Shown piece after piece: positions 41,596 to 50,600 of a DNA stretch of 52,980 bases. The position numbers and the translations under genes were made by a program. Each line of letters opens with the position of its first letter. Position 1 is the first letter of the stretch. The stretch is from Deltaproteobacteria bacterium Ga0077550 (GTDB lineage Bacteria > Myxococcota_A > Polyangia > Nannocystales > Nannocystaceae). The notes beneath the pieces are model-generated. The model was not told where the DNA came from. It ran no database searches and saw only the letters and a list, made by a program, of their open reading frames with translations. The stretch spans positions 1-52,980 of the forward strand of contig LNFB01000106.1 of NCBI GenBank assembly GCA_001464385.1. Reading direction: 5' to 3'.

Positions 41596-41829
41596 ATGCC
41601 GACCTTCGACGACGAGTCCACCATGGCCGAGCGGCACGAGCGACCGGTGTGCCGATCGCTCCGCACCAAGGCGCTGCACGTCTACGGGCCCGACACGCCG
41701 GACGCCTACGCGACGTCGCGGTCGAGCCACTATCACTGCCTGCGCACGCAGTTCGTGACCGGCCCCGATCAGGCGCCGTGCGTGCCCGAGCAGTGCCAGC
41801 CGGGCCGCAGCTGCTTCGAGGCCCGGTGA
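41596..41829 (+). CDS. Small Cys-rich protein coupled to the molybdenum hydroxylase operon
   Basis: A 77-aa protein with five Cys (PVCRSLRTKALHVYG, HYHCLRTQFVTGPDQAPCVP, EQCQPGRSCFEAR). It has no signal peptide. It lies 5 bp after the FAD subunit and its stop overlaps the GTG of the alpha/beta hydrolase (GTGA), so it is translated with the operon. The Cys/His residues suggest metal or cluster binding, a small redox or maturation factor for the oxidase; this is inference. No family recognised. Confidence 0.7.
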   Translation: MPTFDDESTMAERHERPVCRSLRTKALHVYGPDTPDAYATSRSSHYHCLRTQFVTGPDQAPCVPEQCQPGRSCFEAR

Positions 41830-42755
41830 GCCTGGCCGACGCCGCGGCGGGCCACTACTGGACCATCGCCGCCGATCTCGGCGCGCGCCTGCGACCGCGC
41901 CCGGCCCCGGCCGACGGTGCGTGGAGCCTCGAGGTCCGCGAGGCCCGCTACGGCCACGTGCGCCTCGGCGGCCGCCTGCGGCGGGCCGACGGCGACACGC
42001 TCGTCGTCGTCGTGCACGGGCTCGGCGGCGACAGGAACAGCCCGTACATGCACCGGGCCGCACACGCGATCGCGGCGCGGGGCTGGTCGTGCCTGCGCGT
42101 CGACATGCGCGGCGCCGACGGCCGCGGCGAGGACTACTACCACGCAGCGCTGACCTCCGATCTCCACGCGAGCATCGCCGCGTGCCGCGACTTCGATCGC
42201 GTCTTCGTGCTCGGCTACTCGCTGGGCGGCCACGTCGCGCTGCGCTTCAGCACCGAAGCCCTCGATCCCCGCGTCGCCGCGATCGCGGCCGTGTGCTCGC
42301 CCCTCGATCTCGGGGCGACGGCCGCCGCGATCGATCGCCGCCGCGCGTGGCCGTACCGACACCACATCCTGCGCGGGCTGGTCCGCATGTATCGCGAGGT
42401 CGCGCGGCGCCGCGATGTCGTCGCCCCCCTCGACGTGGTGAAGCGCGTGACGACGATCCGCGGCTGGGACGAGACCGTCGTCGCGCCGCGGCACGGCTTC
42501 GCCTCGGCCGACGACTACTACGCGCGTGCGTCGGTCGGGCCGCGCTTGGGTGAGCTGCGCGTGCGCGCCGGATGGTTCGGCACGCGGCACGACCCGATGG
42601 TCACCGCCGCGACCGTCTTGCCGTCGCTGCAGCTCCCCCACCCGCGCCTCGACGTGCGGTGGTTCGAACGCGGCGGCCACGTCGGCTTCCCCGACGACGT
42701 CGGCGGCGGGCGATCGCTCGAAGCCGAGGTGCTCGACTACTTCGCGCCGGTCTGA
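41826..42755 (+). CDS. Alpha/beta hydrolase (YheT-like)
   Basis: A 309-aa serine hydrolase of the YheT/ABHD type. GTG is used as start, coupled to the preceding stop. The oxyanion strand VVVHGLGGDRNSPYMHRAAH is followed by the nucleophile elbow GYSLGGH; acidic and His triad members are likely TRHDPM and GGHVGF. The lack of a signal peptide suggests a cytoplasmic or peripheral esterase. Linkage to the molybdenum hydroxylase suggests it processes an ester precursor or product of that enzyme; the substrate is not shown. Confidence 0.85.
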   Translation: MSLADAAAGHYWTIAADLGARLRPRPAPADGAWSLEVREARYGHVRLGGRLRRADGDTLVVVVHGLGGDRNSPYMHRAAHAIAARGWSCLRVDMRGADGRGEDYYHAALTSDLHASIAACRDFDRVFVLGYSLGGHVALRFSTEALDPRVAAIAAVCSPLDLGATAAAIDRRRAWPYRHHILRGLVRMYREVARRRDVVAPLDVVKRVTTIRGWDETVVAPRHGFASADDYYARASVGPRLGELRVRAGWFGTRHDPMVTAATVLPSLQLPHPRLDVRWFERGGHVGFPDDVGGGRSLEAEVLDYFAPV

Positions 42756-42763
42756 CACGCGGC

Positions 42764-42934
42764 TCAGCCGAACTCGGGGTCCGTGTTCGGCTCGAACTCC
42801 GGCCCCGTGTCCGGCTCGGGGAACTCCGGCTGGTCGGGCCAGGGCGGCGGGGTCTCGTCCGGCGCCGGCGCGGGCGGAGCGTCCGGCGTCGGCGCGGGCA
42901 TGCCCGGGGGCTCGGGGGTCGGTGACGTCGGCAT
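42764..42934 (-). CDS. Short Pro/Glu-rich protein
   Basis: A possible 56-aa protein on the minus strand, starting ATG after GGGTGA. It reads MPTSPTPEPPGMPAP, then TPDAPPAPAPDETPP and PWPDQPEFPEPDTG, rich in Pro, Asp and Glu with no hydrophobic segment. Composition resembles small disordered Pro-rich proteins common in Myxococcota, but without homologs I cannot exclude a random reading frame. It is convergent with the hydrolase gene, 8 bp away. Confidence 0.4.
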   Translation of the reverse strand: MPTSPTPEPPGMPAPTPDAPPAPAPDETPPPWPDQPEFPEPDTGPEFEPNTDPEFG

Positions 42935-43039
42935 TCACCCAGGATAGGTCCCCTTCGCCGTCCGACCAACGCGCAGAGGCTGCGGCGAACGGACGGTGAC
43001 GGGCGAGGCGCACGGGCGAGACCCGTGCGCCGCTGCAGC

Positions 43040-45199
43040 TCACTCGCGGTTGCCGACGACGCGGAAGTTCGACGAGTTGGCGTAGCCGCGGACCATCACG
43101 TGCACCACCGCGGGCGTCGCGAGGGTCACGTTGCAGCTCTCGGCCGAGCCGCTGGCGTAGGGGCGACAGTCGAACGTCGTCGTGGTCGGGGCGGTGCCGC
43201 GACGCACGTAGAGATCGGCGTCCGCGGTGCCGGTCATCACGAAGCGGTAGTTGCCCGCGGCGAGCTCCGGCGTCGCCCACCGGATCTCCTGGTTCTTCGT
43301 CACGGTGCCGCTCTCGTCGAGCCCCGACCACGCCGCGGGCGGCGGGGTCTCGCCACCGCCCTCGACCACCAGCCGGAACGCGTTGGTGCCCATGCCGTAG
43401 CCGTGGACCTGGATGAAGATCGTCGACGCGGTGGTGACCTCGACGGTGCACTCCTCGTCGCTGCCGTCGGAGAACGGGCGGCAGTCGTACGCGGTGGTCG
43501 TCGGGGCCGAGCCCACGCGGACGTAGAGATCCGCGTCGCCGCCGGTGCGGGCCGGGTCGTGCGACATCACCACGCGGTAGGTGCCGGGCTGCACCACGCC
43601 GGTGTCATAGCTGCGGACCGCGCCGCGGGCGACGTCGCCGGCGAGGTCGAGCAGCGGCGCACCGCCACCGCCGCCGCCGCCCGCGGGCGCGCAGGTGGTC
43701 GGGTCGTTCGCGCACTGAAGCAGCGCGCGGGCGCGGTTGTACGAGACGAACGGGTTGTCGTCGTCGCCACCGGTGTCGTCGGCGCTCTCACCGGGACCCT
43801 GGTGATCGAGCGCCATCCACATGAAGTCGGGGTGCAGCTGCTTGCTGTCCTCGCCCAGCGTGACCGTGGGGTCTTCGATCCACTCGCCGCCGAGGATGCG
43901 ATCGTTGGCGTCGAGCTCGAGCACGTAGTTGAGCTGGACGTGGACCGGATCGATGTCGCGGGTGTCGGCGCGGCGCAGCAGCTCGGTCGGACCCACCGAG
44001 TCGGAGATCATCCGGTACTCGAGCTTGATCCGGCGGAAGCGGGCCGCCGACGCGTTCCACTGGTAGTCGGAGCCACCAGCCCCGACGAGGTCCTGGGCCT
44101 GCGCCTCGGTCACGTCCGCCTGCTCGAGGATCTCGTACCCGACGATCGGGAAGTTCCAGATCTCGTGGTCCCAGTTGTGGTCGATGACGAACGCCGGGCG
44201 CCCGCCAGTCTCGCCGGTCACCAGGTTGCGGGCGCCGCGGCCGAACATGCCGACGATCGCGGTGTGGAACGAGCCGGGGTTGAGGTCGCGGCAGGCGACG
44301 TCGGTCGGGCGACCGTCACCGTCGCGGGTGATGTCGTCGGGCGAGGTGTTGCAGCGACGGCCGCTGAAGGTGGCCTCGTCGCTGAAGTACAGCTCGGTCA
44401 TCATCGCCTCGATGTCCGCCATCCGCCACAGGACGCAGTCCTGGGTGTTGCCGTCGGTGCACTCGACGACGCGGTCGTCCTCGAAGCGGACGCGGACGTC
44501 GCGGCGCGGAAAGCCCAGGGGCTCGCTGGTCGCGTACGAGGCCCACCCGTTGCAGTGGCCCCACCAGCTGTCCGGCTCGTACTGCTGGTACTGGCCTTGG
44601 TTCTCGAGCTCCCACTCGGTCGCGGGACCGGCGACGGTGACGGCCGGGTGCTCGATCTGGGTGCACCCGGTCGGGTTGCTCTGCGCGTCTGGGAAGCTGC
44701 AGTGCGAGACCGCCTCGACCTGTCGGGTCTGGCCCGGGTTGAAGGTCAGATCGTACTTCTCCATCGGCGAGAGGCGATCGCGATCGGTGAGGTTGCCGTA
44801 GTCCTGGTTCGCGCCGGGCTGCCAGCGCCACGCGGTGCCGTTGCGCGCCTGCGGCCACCACGTCGACGCGAACACGGGCCACGTCGTCTGCCCGGCGGTC
44901 AGCGCCGCGTCGAAGGTGCGGTAGACGCTGTTGGCGGTGAGGTCCGGGTGGAGGCGCTGGGGGAAGTTCGCGTTGTCGATCGCCTCGCGCTTGCCCTGGT
45001 CGTCGAAGCTCGCGATCTTGTGCGAGCCGCCGCGGACCGCCTCGCCCGTCGCGTCGTCGAACCCGAGGATGTAGTCGTAGACGCCCTTGCGGTTGTCGAC
45101 GACCGGCGCGTCACCGGCTTCGGTGCCGTCGTCGCAGGCGGGAGCAGCCAGGACACAGAGCCACAGGAGCGAGGACGACGACGACAGGGCAGAGCGCAT
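43040..45199 (-). CDS. Transglutaminase-elicitor-like lipoprotein with two PPC domains
   Basis: A 719-aa lipoprotein. MRSALSSSSSLLWLCVLAAPAC ends in a lipobox (lipid Cys22) and has GAGG near the ATG. The central ~60-450 domain resembles the M81 transglutaminase-elicitor family: WWGHCNGWASYATSEP carries the likely nucleophile Cys216, and FHTAIVGMFG and VIDHNWDHEIWNFPIVGYE supply His312 and Asp/His residues. The C-terminal part has two PPC-like Ig modules with matching cores TYRVVMSHD...DADLYVRVGS and NYRFVMTGTADADLYVRRGT. It may crosslink or bind proteins outside the cell; activity is inferred. A 217-bp upstream region has nested inverted repeats. Confidence 0.85.
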   Translation of the reverse strand: MRSALSSSSSLLWLCVLAAPACDDGTEAGDAPVVDNRKGVYDYILGFDDATGEAVRGGSHKIASFDDQGKREAIDNANFPQRLHPDLTANSVYRTFDAALTAGQTTWPVFASTWWPQARNGTAWRWQPGANQDYGNLTDRDRLSPMEKYDLTFNPGQTRQVEAVSHCSFPDAQSNPTGCTQIEHPAVTVAGPATEWELENQGQYQQYEPDSWWGHCNGWASYATSEPLGFPRRDVRVRFEDDRVVECTDGNTQDCVLWRMADIEAMMTELYFSDEATFSGRRCNTSPDDITRDGDGRPTDVACRDLNPGSFHTAIVGMFGRGARNLVTGETGGRPAFVIDHNWDHEIWNFPIVGYEILEQADVTEAQAQDLVGAGGSDYQWNASAARFRRIKLEYRMISDSVGPTELLRRADTRDIDPVHVQLNYVLELDANDRILGGEWIEDPTVTLGEDSKQLHPDFMWMALDHQGPGESADDTGGDDDNPFVSYNRARALLQCANDPTTCAPAGGGGGGGAPLLDLAGDVARGAVRSYDTGVVQPGTYRVVMSHDPARTGGDADLYVRVGSAPTTTAYDCRPFSDGSDEECTVEVTTASTIFIQVHGYGMGTNAFRLVVEGGGETPPPAAWSGLDESGTVTKNQEIRWATPELAAGNYRFVMTGTADADLYVRRGTAPTTTTFDCRPYASGSAESCNVTLATPAVVHVMVRGYANSSNFRVVGNRE

Positions 45200-45214
45200 G
45201 GGGACCTCGGGGTT

Positions 45215-45266
45215 GGGCGAGTTGCCTGGGCGAGTTGCCCAGGCGATTGCCGTCCCGTAAGGCAAT
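45215..45266 (-). promoter_or_regulatory. Nested repeats upstream of the transglutaminase-like gene
   Basis: A 13-bp near-tandem (gggcgagttgcct, then gggcgagttgccc) overlaps a perfect stem CCTGGGC-gagtt-GCCCAGG (45225-45243). A second stem ATTGCC-gtcccgtaa-GGCAAT lies at 45246-45266. The set starts 16 bp before the start codon. It may be an operator or an mRNA leader structure. Confidence 0.4.
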
Positions 45267-45416
45267 GTGTGTGCCATGCCTTCACCGCATCACATCGACG
45301 AAATCCCACGGGTTTCGACGGTTTGCGGGCCGTTCGGCGGGGAGCCGGGTGACCACGGCAGTTGCGCCCCTGGCAAGCGTTGTGGCCGCGCCCACGCGCG
45401 CGTCCGCGCAGAGACG

Positions 45417-47534
45417 TCAGGCCCCGGTCCAGGCGATCGCCAGGTCGTACGTGTTCTCGGAGCCCGACCACCCGTGCACCCGCACGTAGAACGTGCACGT
45501 CTGGTCGGTGCACGCGCCGTCGTCGAGGGTGAACTCGTAGTGCTCGTTGCTGTCGGCGCTCTGCCCCTGCGCCGCGGTGCAGGTCCCCGGCATCTCCTCG
45601 GTGCACGGCGTCAGGTCGACCCCGTCGGCGTCGTGGAAGTGCAGGTCCAAGTCCTCGTTGGGTCCGTCGTCCACGAAGGTGAGGTCGACCGCGATGTGCT
45701 CACCGTCGAGGAGATGGATCTCGTACCAATCGTCGTCGCCCGAGCACAGCATGCGGCCCTCGACCAGGTATCCGTCGGGGAACACCTCGGCGTAGGTCGA
45801 TTGCCCGAGGGTGTCGTCGGGCTCGAGGTCGTCGTCGACGCACGTCGCCTCGCACGCCGCCGGGCTGGCGTCGATCAGCAGGTCGTAGGTGTTGTCCGCC
45901 CCGCCGAAGGCATAGACGCGGACGTAGTAGGTGCCGGGGCCGACGCAGGTCTCGACCACCTCGGACGAGCTCGCGCCCTCGGCCTGGTCGAGCGCCACGC
46001 CGACCGCGTCGTAGATCCCGAGGTTGAGGTTGCTCGCGGCGCCGCCGTCGACCACCGCGCCGAGCGTGGTGTCCTCGCCGACCACCACGCGGTACCAGTC
46101 GTCGTCGTCGCCGCAGGCCACGAGGTCGGTGTACGCGTCGGGATCCACTGCCGGCTTCGCCAGCGCCTGGGGGCGCGTGTCGTTGTCCTCGAAGGCGTCG
46201 TCCTCACACGGAGCCGGTCCCACCTCGCACGCACCCGACACGGGCACGCACTGCTTCGCGACGACCCCGTCGACGGACTCGACCGGATCGCAGCGGAACT
46301 CGGCGTCGCAGTCCTCGTCGACGTCGCAGTCGGTGCCGCACCACGCCGAGCCGTCGACGCCGAGCGGCACGCACAGATCGTCGGCCCCGCCGCACTGCGC
46401 ATCGGCGCTGCACCCGTCGCAGATCGCCAGGCCGCCGCCGCCGGCGTTGGTCACCTGGATCGCGAACAGCCCGTCCTCGGGCGCGTCGGTGACGTGATCG
46501 CAGTCGCCGGAGACGTCGTCGTTGTCGCCCGCCGAGATGAGGTACCAGATCGGCGCCGAGGTGCCTTCGGGCGCGCTCGCGACGGGGTTGGCGATCGCGG
46601 CGTGCCAGGTGCCGTCGACCATGTCGCCCTCGCCGAGCGTCATCTCGACCACGTCGAGCTCCGAGAAGTCGACCGGGACGTGCGGCTCCTCGAGGGTGAA
46701 GTACAGCAGCGGCGCCTGCTTGAGCCCGACGTCGTCGTGGATGTGCGCGGCGAGATCGAGGTCGAGCACCGTCTCGAGATCGTTCGCGGTGTGCTCGATG
46801 ACCGGCGCCTCCCCCGGGCAGTCGGGCTTCGGCGGCTTGCGCAGCACGATGAGGAAGTTCTTCAGCGTCGAGGCGTGCTCGCCGTCGTTCGCCGACAGCA
46901 CGATCGGGTGGCGCTCGTCCGCGGTCTGATCCTTCGACGGGCACCAGCGGAACGCCGCGCTGAGGCCGGTCTCGACGGTCAGCTCGGCGCCCGCGAGGCC
47001 CGGGGGCTCGAGCGCCAGCACCACGTCGGTGTCGTCCTGGTCCTCGACGACGACGGGGAACTCGACGCACGCCTTCTGCTCGAGGTCCAGCGTGGTACCC
47101 GAGCCCAGGGGCTCGCGGAACACCGGCACGGTGCCCTCGCCAAGCGTGGTGCGCACGTCGATCGCGACGGTGACCGTGTCGGTGTGCTCGCCGTCGCTCG
47201 CGGTGAAGTCGAAGTACCAGAGCCCGACGTCGTCCGCGTCCGGCGTCCAGCGGAACACGCCGGCGCCGTCGGGGCGGCGGGCGATCGACGCCGCCGCCTG
47301 GATACCGTCGAGCTCGGCGAAGAACCCGTACTGCACCGTATCGCCGTCGGGATCCTCGGCGCGCAGATCGATCACCAGCTCGGCGCCGACCGCCGCCAGC
47401 TGATCGTCGATGCCCTCGAGCTGCGGGGGCTCGCCGCCGTCCTTGCACGCCACGGGGCTCGACAGCACCAGGGCCGCGGCCGCGCGCGCGAGGGCCCCGA
47501 GGATGCCGCTGCCCGTTCCGACCGTCCCGCGCAC
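45417..47534 (-). CDS. PPC-domain lipoprotein with Cys-rich module
   Basis: A 705-aa lipoprotein. The GTG at 47534 gives RGTVGTGSGILGALARAAAA with lipobox ...SSPVACKDGG. The N-terminal ~300 residues hold two Ig/cadherin-like repeats (RAEDPDGDTVQYGFFAELDG, YFDFTASDGEHTDTVTVAID, then VLSANDGEHASTLKN). A Cys-rich module follows (CDGCSADAQCGGADDLCVPL, CGTDCDVDEDCDAEFRCD). Two PPC-type domains end the protein: DAFEDNDTRPQALA...CGDDDDWYRVVV and ...CSGDDDWYEIHLLD, closing with TYDLAIAWTG. It is probably surface-exposed. No promoter hexamer of the TANNNT type lies near the start. Confidence 0.8.
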   Translation of the reverse strand: MRGTVGTGSGILGALARAAAALVLSSPVACKDGGEPPQLEGIDDQLAAVGAELVIDLRAEDPDGDTVQYGFFAELDGIQAAASIARRPDGAGVFRWTPDADDVGLWYFDFTASDGEHTDTVTVAIDVRTTLGEGTVPVFREPLGSGTTLDLEQKACVEFPVVVEDQDDTDVVLALEPPGLAGAELTVETGLSAAFRWCPSKDQTADERHPIVLSANDGEHASTLKNFLIVLRKPPKPDCPGEAPVIEHTANDLETVLDLDLAAHIHDDVGLKQAPLLYFTLEEPHVPVDFSELDVVEMTLGEGDMVDGTWHAAIANPVASAPEGTSAPIWYLISAGDNDDVSGDCDHVTDAPEDGLFAIQVTNAGGGGLAICDGCSADAQCGGADDLCVPLGVDGSAWCGTDCDVDEDCDAEFRCDPVESVDGVVAKQCVPVSGACEVGPAPCEDDAFEDNDTRPQALAKPAVDPDAYTDLVACGDDDDWYRVVVGEDTTLGAVVDGGAASNLNLGIYDAVGVALDQAEGASSSEVVETCVGPGTYYVRVYAFGGADNTYDLLIDASPAACEATCVDDDLEPDDTLGQSTYAEVFPDGYLVEGRMLCSGDDDWYEIHLLDGEHIAVDLTFVDDGPNEDLDLHFHDADGVDLTPCTEEMPGTCTAAQGQSADSNEHYEFTLDDGACTDQTCTFYVRVHGWSGSENTYDLAIAWTGA

Positions 47535-47620
47535 GTCGGCCCCAGGTTGTCCGCATCGACGGGGCGGCGCAAGCCACCGGCAGCGATGGCGCGAGCCGTC
47601 GCCGCGGGGCGCCCGCGGGC

Positions 47621-50600
47621 TCACTCCAGCGGAGCCCGGAACAAGTCGTGATCGAGCAGCGCCCGCGAGGTCCACAGCTCGTCCGCCGCCCGACGCGCCA
47701 GCGCGTCGCAGTCGGCCCGCGCCCGCGCCCGACCGTCGCGATCGAAGCAGCCGCCGCCGGTGAGGGCGTCGCGACCGCGCGCGATCCACATCCGGTCCTC
47801 GGCCAGCGCCGTGCCGTCGGGCAGCACCGCGATCGCGTCGGGTCGCGCCTCGAGCAGGGAGTGGCCGACGAACGACGGCGGGATCGCGAGGCCCGCGGCG
47901 TCGAGCACGGTGGGTCCGAGATCGATCTGGCCGGCGATGCGATCGTCGCGGCCGACCCGCGGCGATCCGGGTCGCCACAGGAACGCGGGCACCCGGTGGT
48001 TGCGCGTCGGCACCGTCGGATCCCAGCGATCGATGCCCGCGAGCGCCGAGACCTCGTCCGACCACGGCAACCCGGCGACGTGATCGCCGTAGACCAGCAC
48101 GACCGTGCGCTCGGCCAGGCCCGCCTGCTCGAGCCCGGCGAAGAACGCCGCGAGGGCCCGATCGGCGTGGCGCATGCCCTCCAGGTAGTTGCCGACCGAC
48201 GTGCCCTCGAGCGCGCCGAGCTCGAGCTCGGCCAGGTGCGGCGGGAACTCGACATAGGGATGATGGAGGCTGAGCGTGATGAAGAAGCCGAAGAAGGGCT
48301 CTCGCCGCGCGGCGAGGACCCCGGCCATGCGCCCGAGGAACTCGACGTCGGACAGACCCCAGCCGACCATCGGACCGTCGCCGATCTCGTCGCGGAACAT
48401 CGAGCTCGCGAAGCCGTAGCGCGGGTGGATGACGGCGCGGTTCCAGAAGCCGCGGGCATACGGGTGCGCCGAGAGCGTGTCGTAGCCGGCCGCAGAGAAG
48501 CGGTGCGCGATGGTGTCGAACGCATCGTCCGCGCGCAGGAACGCCAGCGCGCCGGTGCGCAGCGGGTGGCCCGACTGCAACACCAGGTACTCGGCATCCG
48601 AGGTGCGGCCCTGGGCGGTCTGATCGAACACGTGGGTGAAGTGCAGCGCCGAGCCATCGGCCTCGGCGAGGAACGGCATCACCGGCGCGCCGTCGATGCG
48701 CGCGTCGACGACCCAGCTCTGCATGGCCTCGACCTGGATCACGACGACGTTCGGCGGTGACGCGGGCGGCGTCGGCACCGGGCGCGCCTGGCTGCGCGCG
48801 GCGAAGAAACCCTCGACCTCGCGGCGCTGCGCGTCCGAGAGCGCGTCGACGCCGAGCCACCGCCCGAGCTGGCGGCTGGCCTCGAACAGGTGGGCGTTCC
48901 ACAGCCCGAGACGACCGACGTTGTCGCGCTCGGAGAACACCCGCGCTCCGATGGGCGACGCGGCCAGCTCGAGCAGGCCGCGGATCGACGGCAGCGCACA
49001 GGCGGCGAGCATCGCCGCGACCACCCACCGCGCGCCCGGACGCGGGCTGGTCGTCGCCGACCGCGGCGTCAGGCCGAACAACGTCACCAACCCGAGCAGC
49101 GGCCACGCGAGCTGCACGTACTCGGGGTGCCACAGCGAGAAGACCGTCGCGTGCGCGTCGCCGAGGTGGTGCACGGCCGTGAGCGCGGAGGTCGGCAGGA
49201 TGGAGCCGAAGAAGTCGAGGTAGCCGAGATCGACGAGGGCCAGCGCGAACGCGAAGAGGATCGCGGCTGCCGCGGCCCCACGACGCCACCGGCGCGGCAC
49301 GAGCACGAGGGGGAGCGCCATCCACCCCGCCGCCGACGCCGACACCCCCGCGGCGCCGGTCCACGCCTCGATGCGCGCGAGGTCGGCGAAGATCTCGCCC
49401 ACGCCCAGGGCGACCACCGCGAGGTGGGCCGGCGCCCACGCCTCGGTCACCAGCGCGACGAAGCCCGGCCGCGACGACGCGCGCGCGGCCACGCCGAGGA
49501 TCCCCAGCCCGCTGAGCGCGGCCGCGGTGAGCAGCAGGCCCCAGCGCACCACCAGCACCCGACGCTGCGGGGCGTCGGCCACCGACGGCGGGGGAAACCA
49601 CGCCACGTGCTCGCGGACCATGCCGAGCTCGAGCAAAGCCTCGCCGATCTCGTCGGGCGCCCGCACGCGCACGATCACCTCGACCGACTCGCCCGGCGCG
49701 ACCTCGTGCGGAAGATCCGACCGCATGCCTTCGCCGCCGCGGCGTACCCCATCGGCGTCGGACCAGCGGTACGAGAGCCTATCGCCGCGGGCCGGCGACC
49801 ACGCCTCGCCGCCGTCGTTGCGCACGACCACGCGGACGAGCGCGGTGCGACTCGCCCACAGCCGCGACGGCACCTCGGCCTCCAGCAGCGTCCATGCGAG
49901 CTGCGGCGGGCCGACGTCGATCACGAGGGCATCGCGAACATCGTCGGGATCGTCGAGCGCGGGGCCGAACCACCGCACGCCCTCGCGCACCGGCTGCCAG
50001 CGCACCGTGTAGCGGCCGGGCCGCGTCGGCAGCTCGAGGCTCGCGAGCAGCTCGACCTCCTCGCCCGGATCCACGTCGTGGGGCAGCGGCGTGCGCACGC
50101 CCTCCGGCGTCGTCGCGCCGCCGGGCTGCGATCCGCTCCAGCGATACGACAGTCGATCGCCCGCCGACGCAGACCACGTCGCGGTGCCCTCGTTGCGCAG
50201 GCGCAGCGGCACCTGCAGCGTCGCGCCCGCGAAGCCTCGGCTCGGCGTCGCGCCGGCGCGCAGCGACCACGCCAGCGACGGCGGTGCCACCTCCACGTCG
50301 AAGCTCGCGGAGCCAGACTCCGGCGCGCCGAACCACGCCAGGGGCTCGCGCACCGGCTCGATCCGCAGCACGTGGGGTCCGGCCCCGGGCGGCCCCTCGA
50401 CGTCGGCGACCAGCTCGATCGTCGCCCCCGGGGCCACCGCCGGCAGCGGAGTGCGCCGCCCCTCGTGCACGACCTCGCGGCCGTCGCGATCGAACCAGTG
50501 GTAGGCGAGCGCGTCGCCGTACGCCGACGACCACGCCGCGCAGCCGCGGTTCTCGATCCGCACCGCCACGCCCGCCGTCTCGCCGGCCGCGATGACCGGC

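Noticed and set aside
47535..49601. A 5' extension of the PPC lipoprotein gene across the LTA-synthase-like gene.
   Set aside because: The extension overlaps a conserved enzyme in another frame; a GTG at 47534 gives a clear lipoprotein signal.
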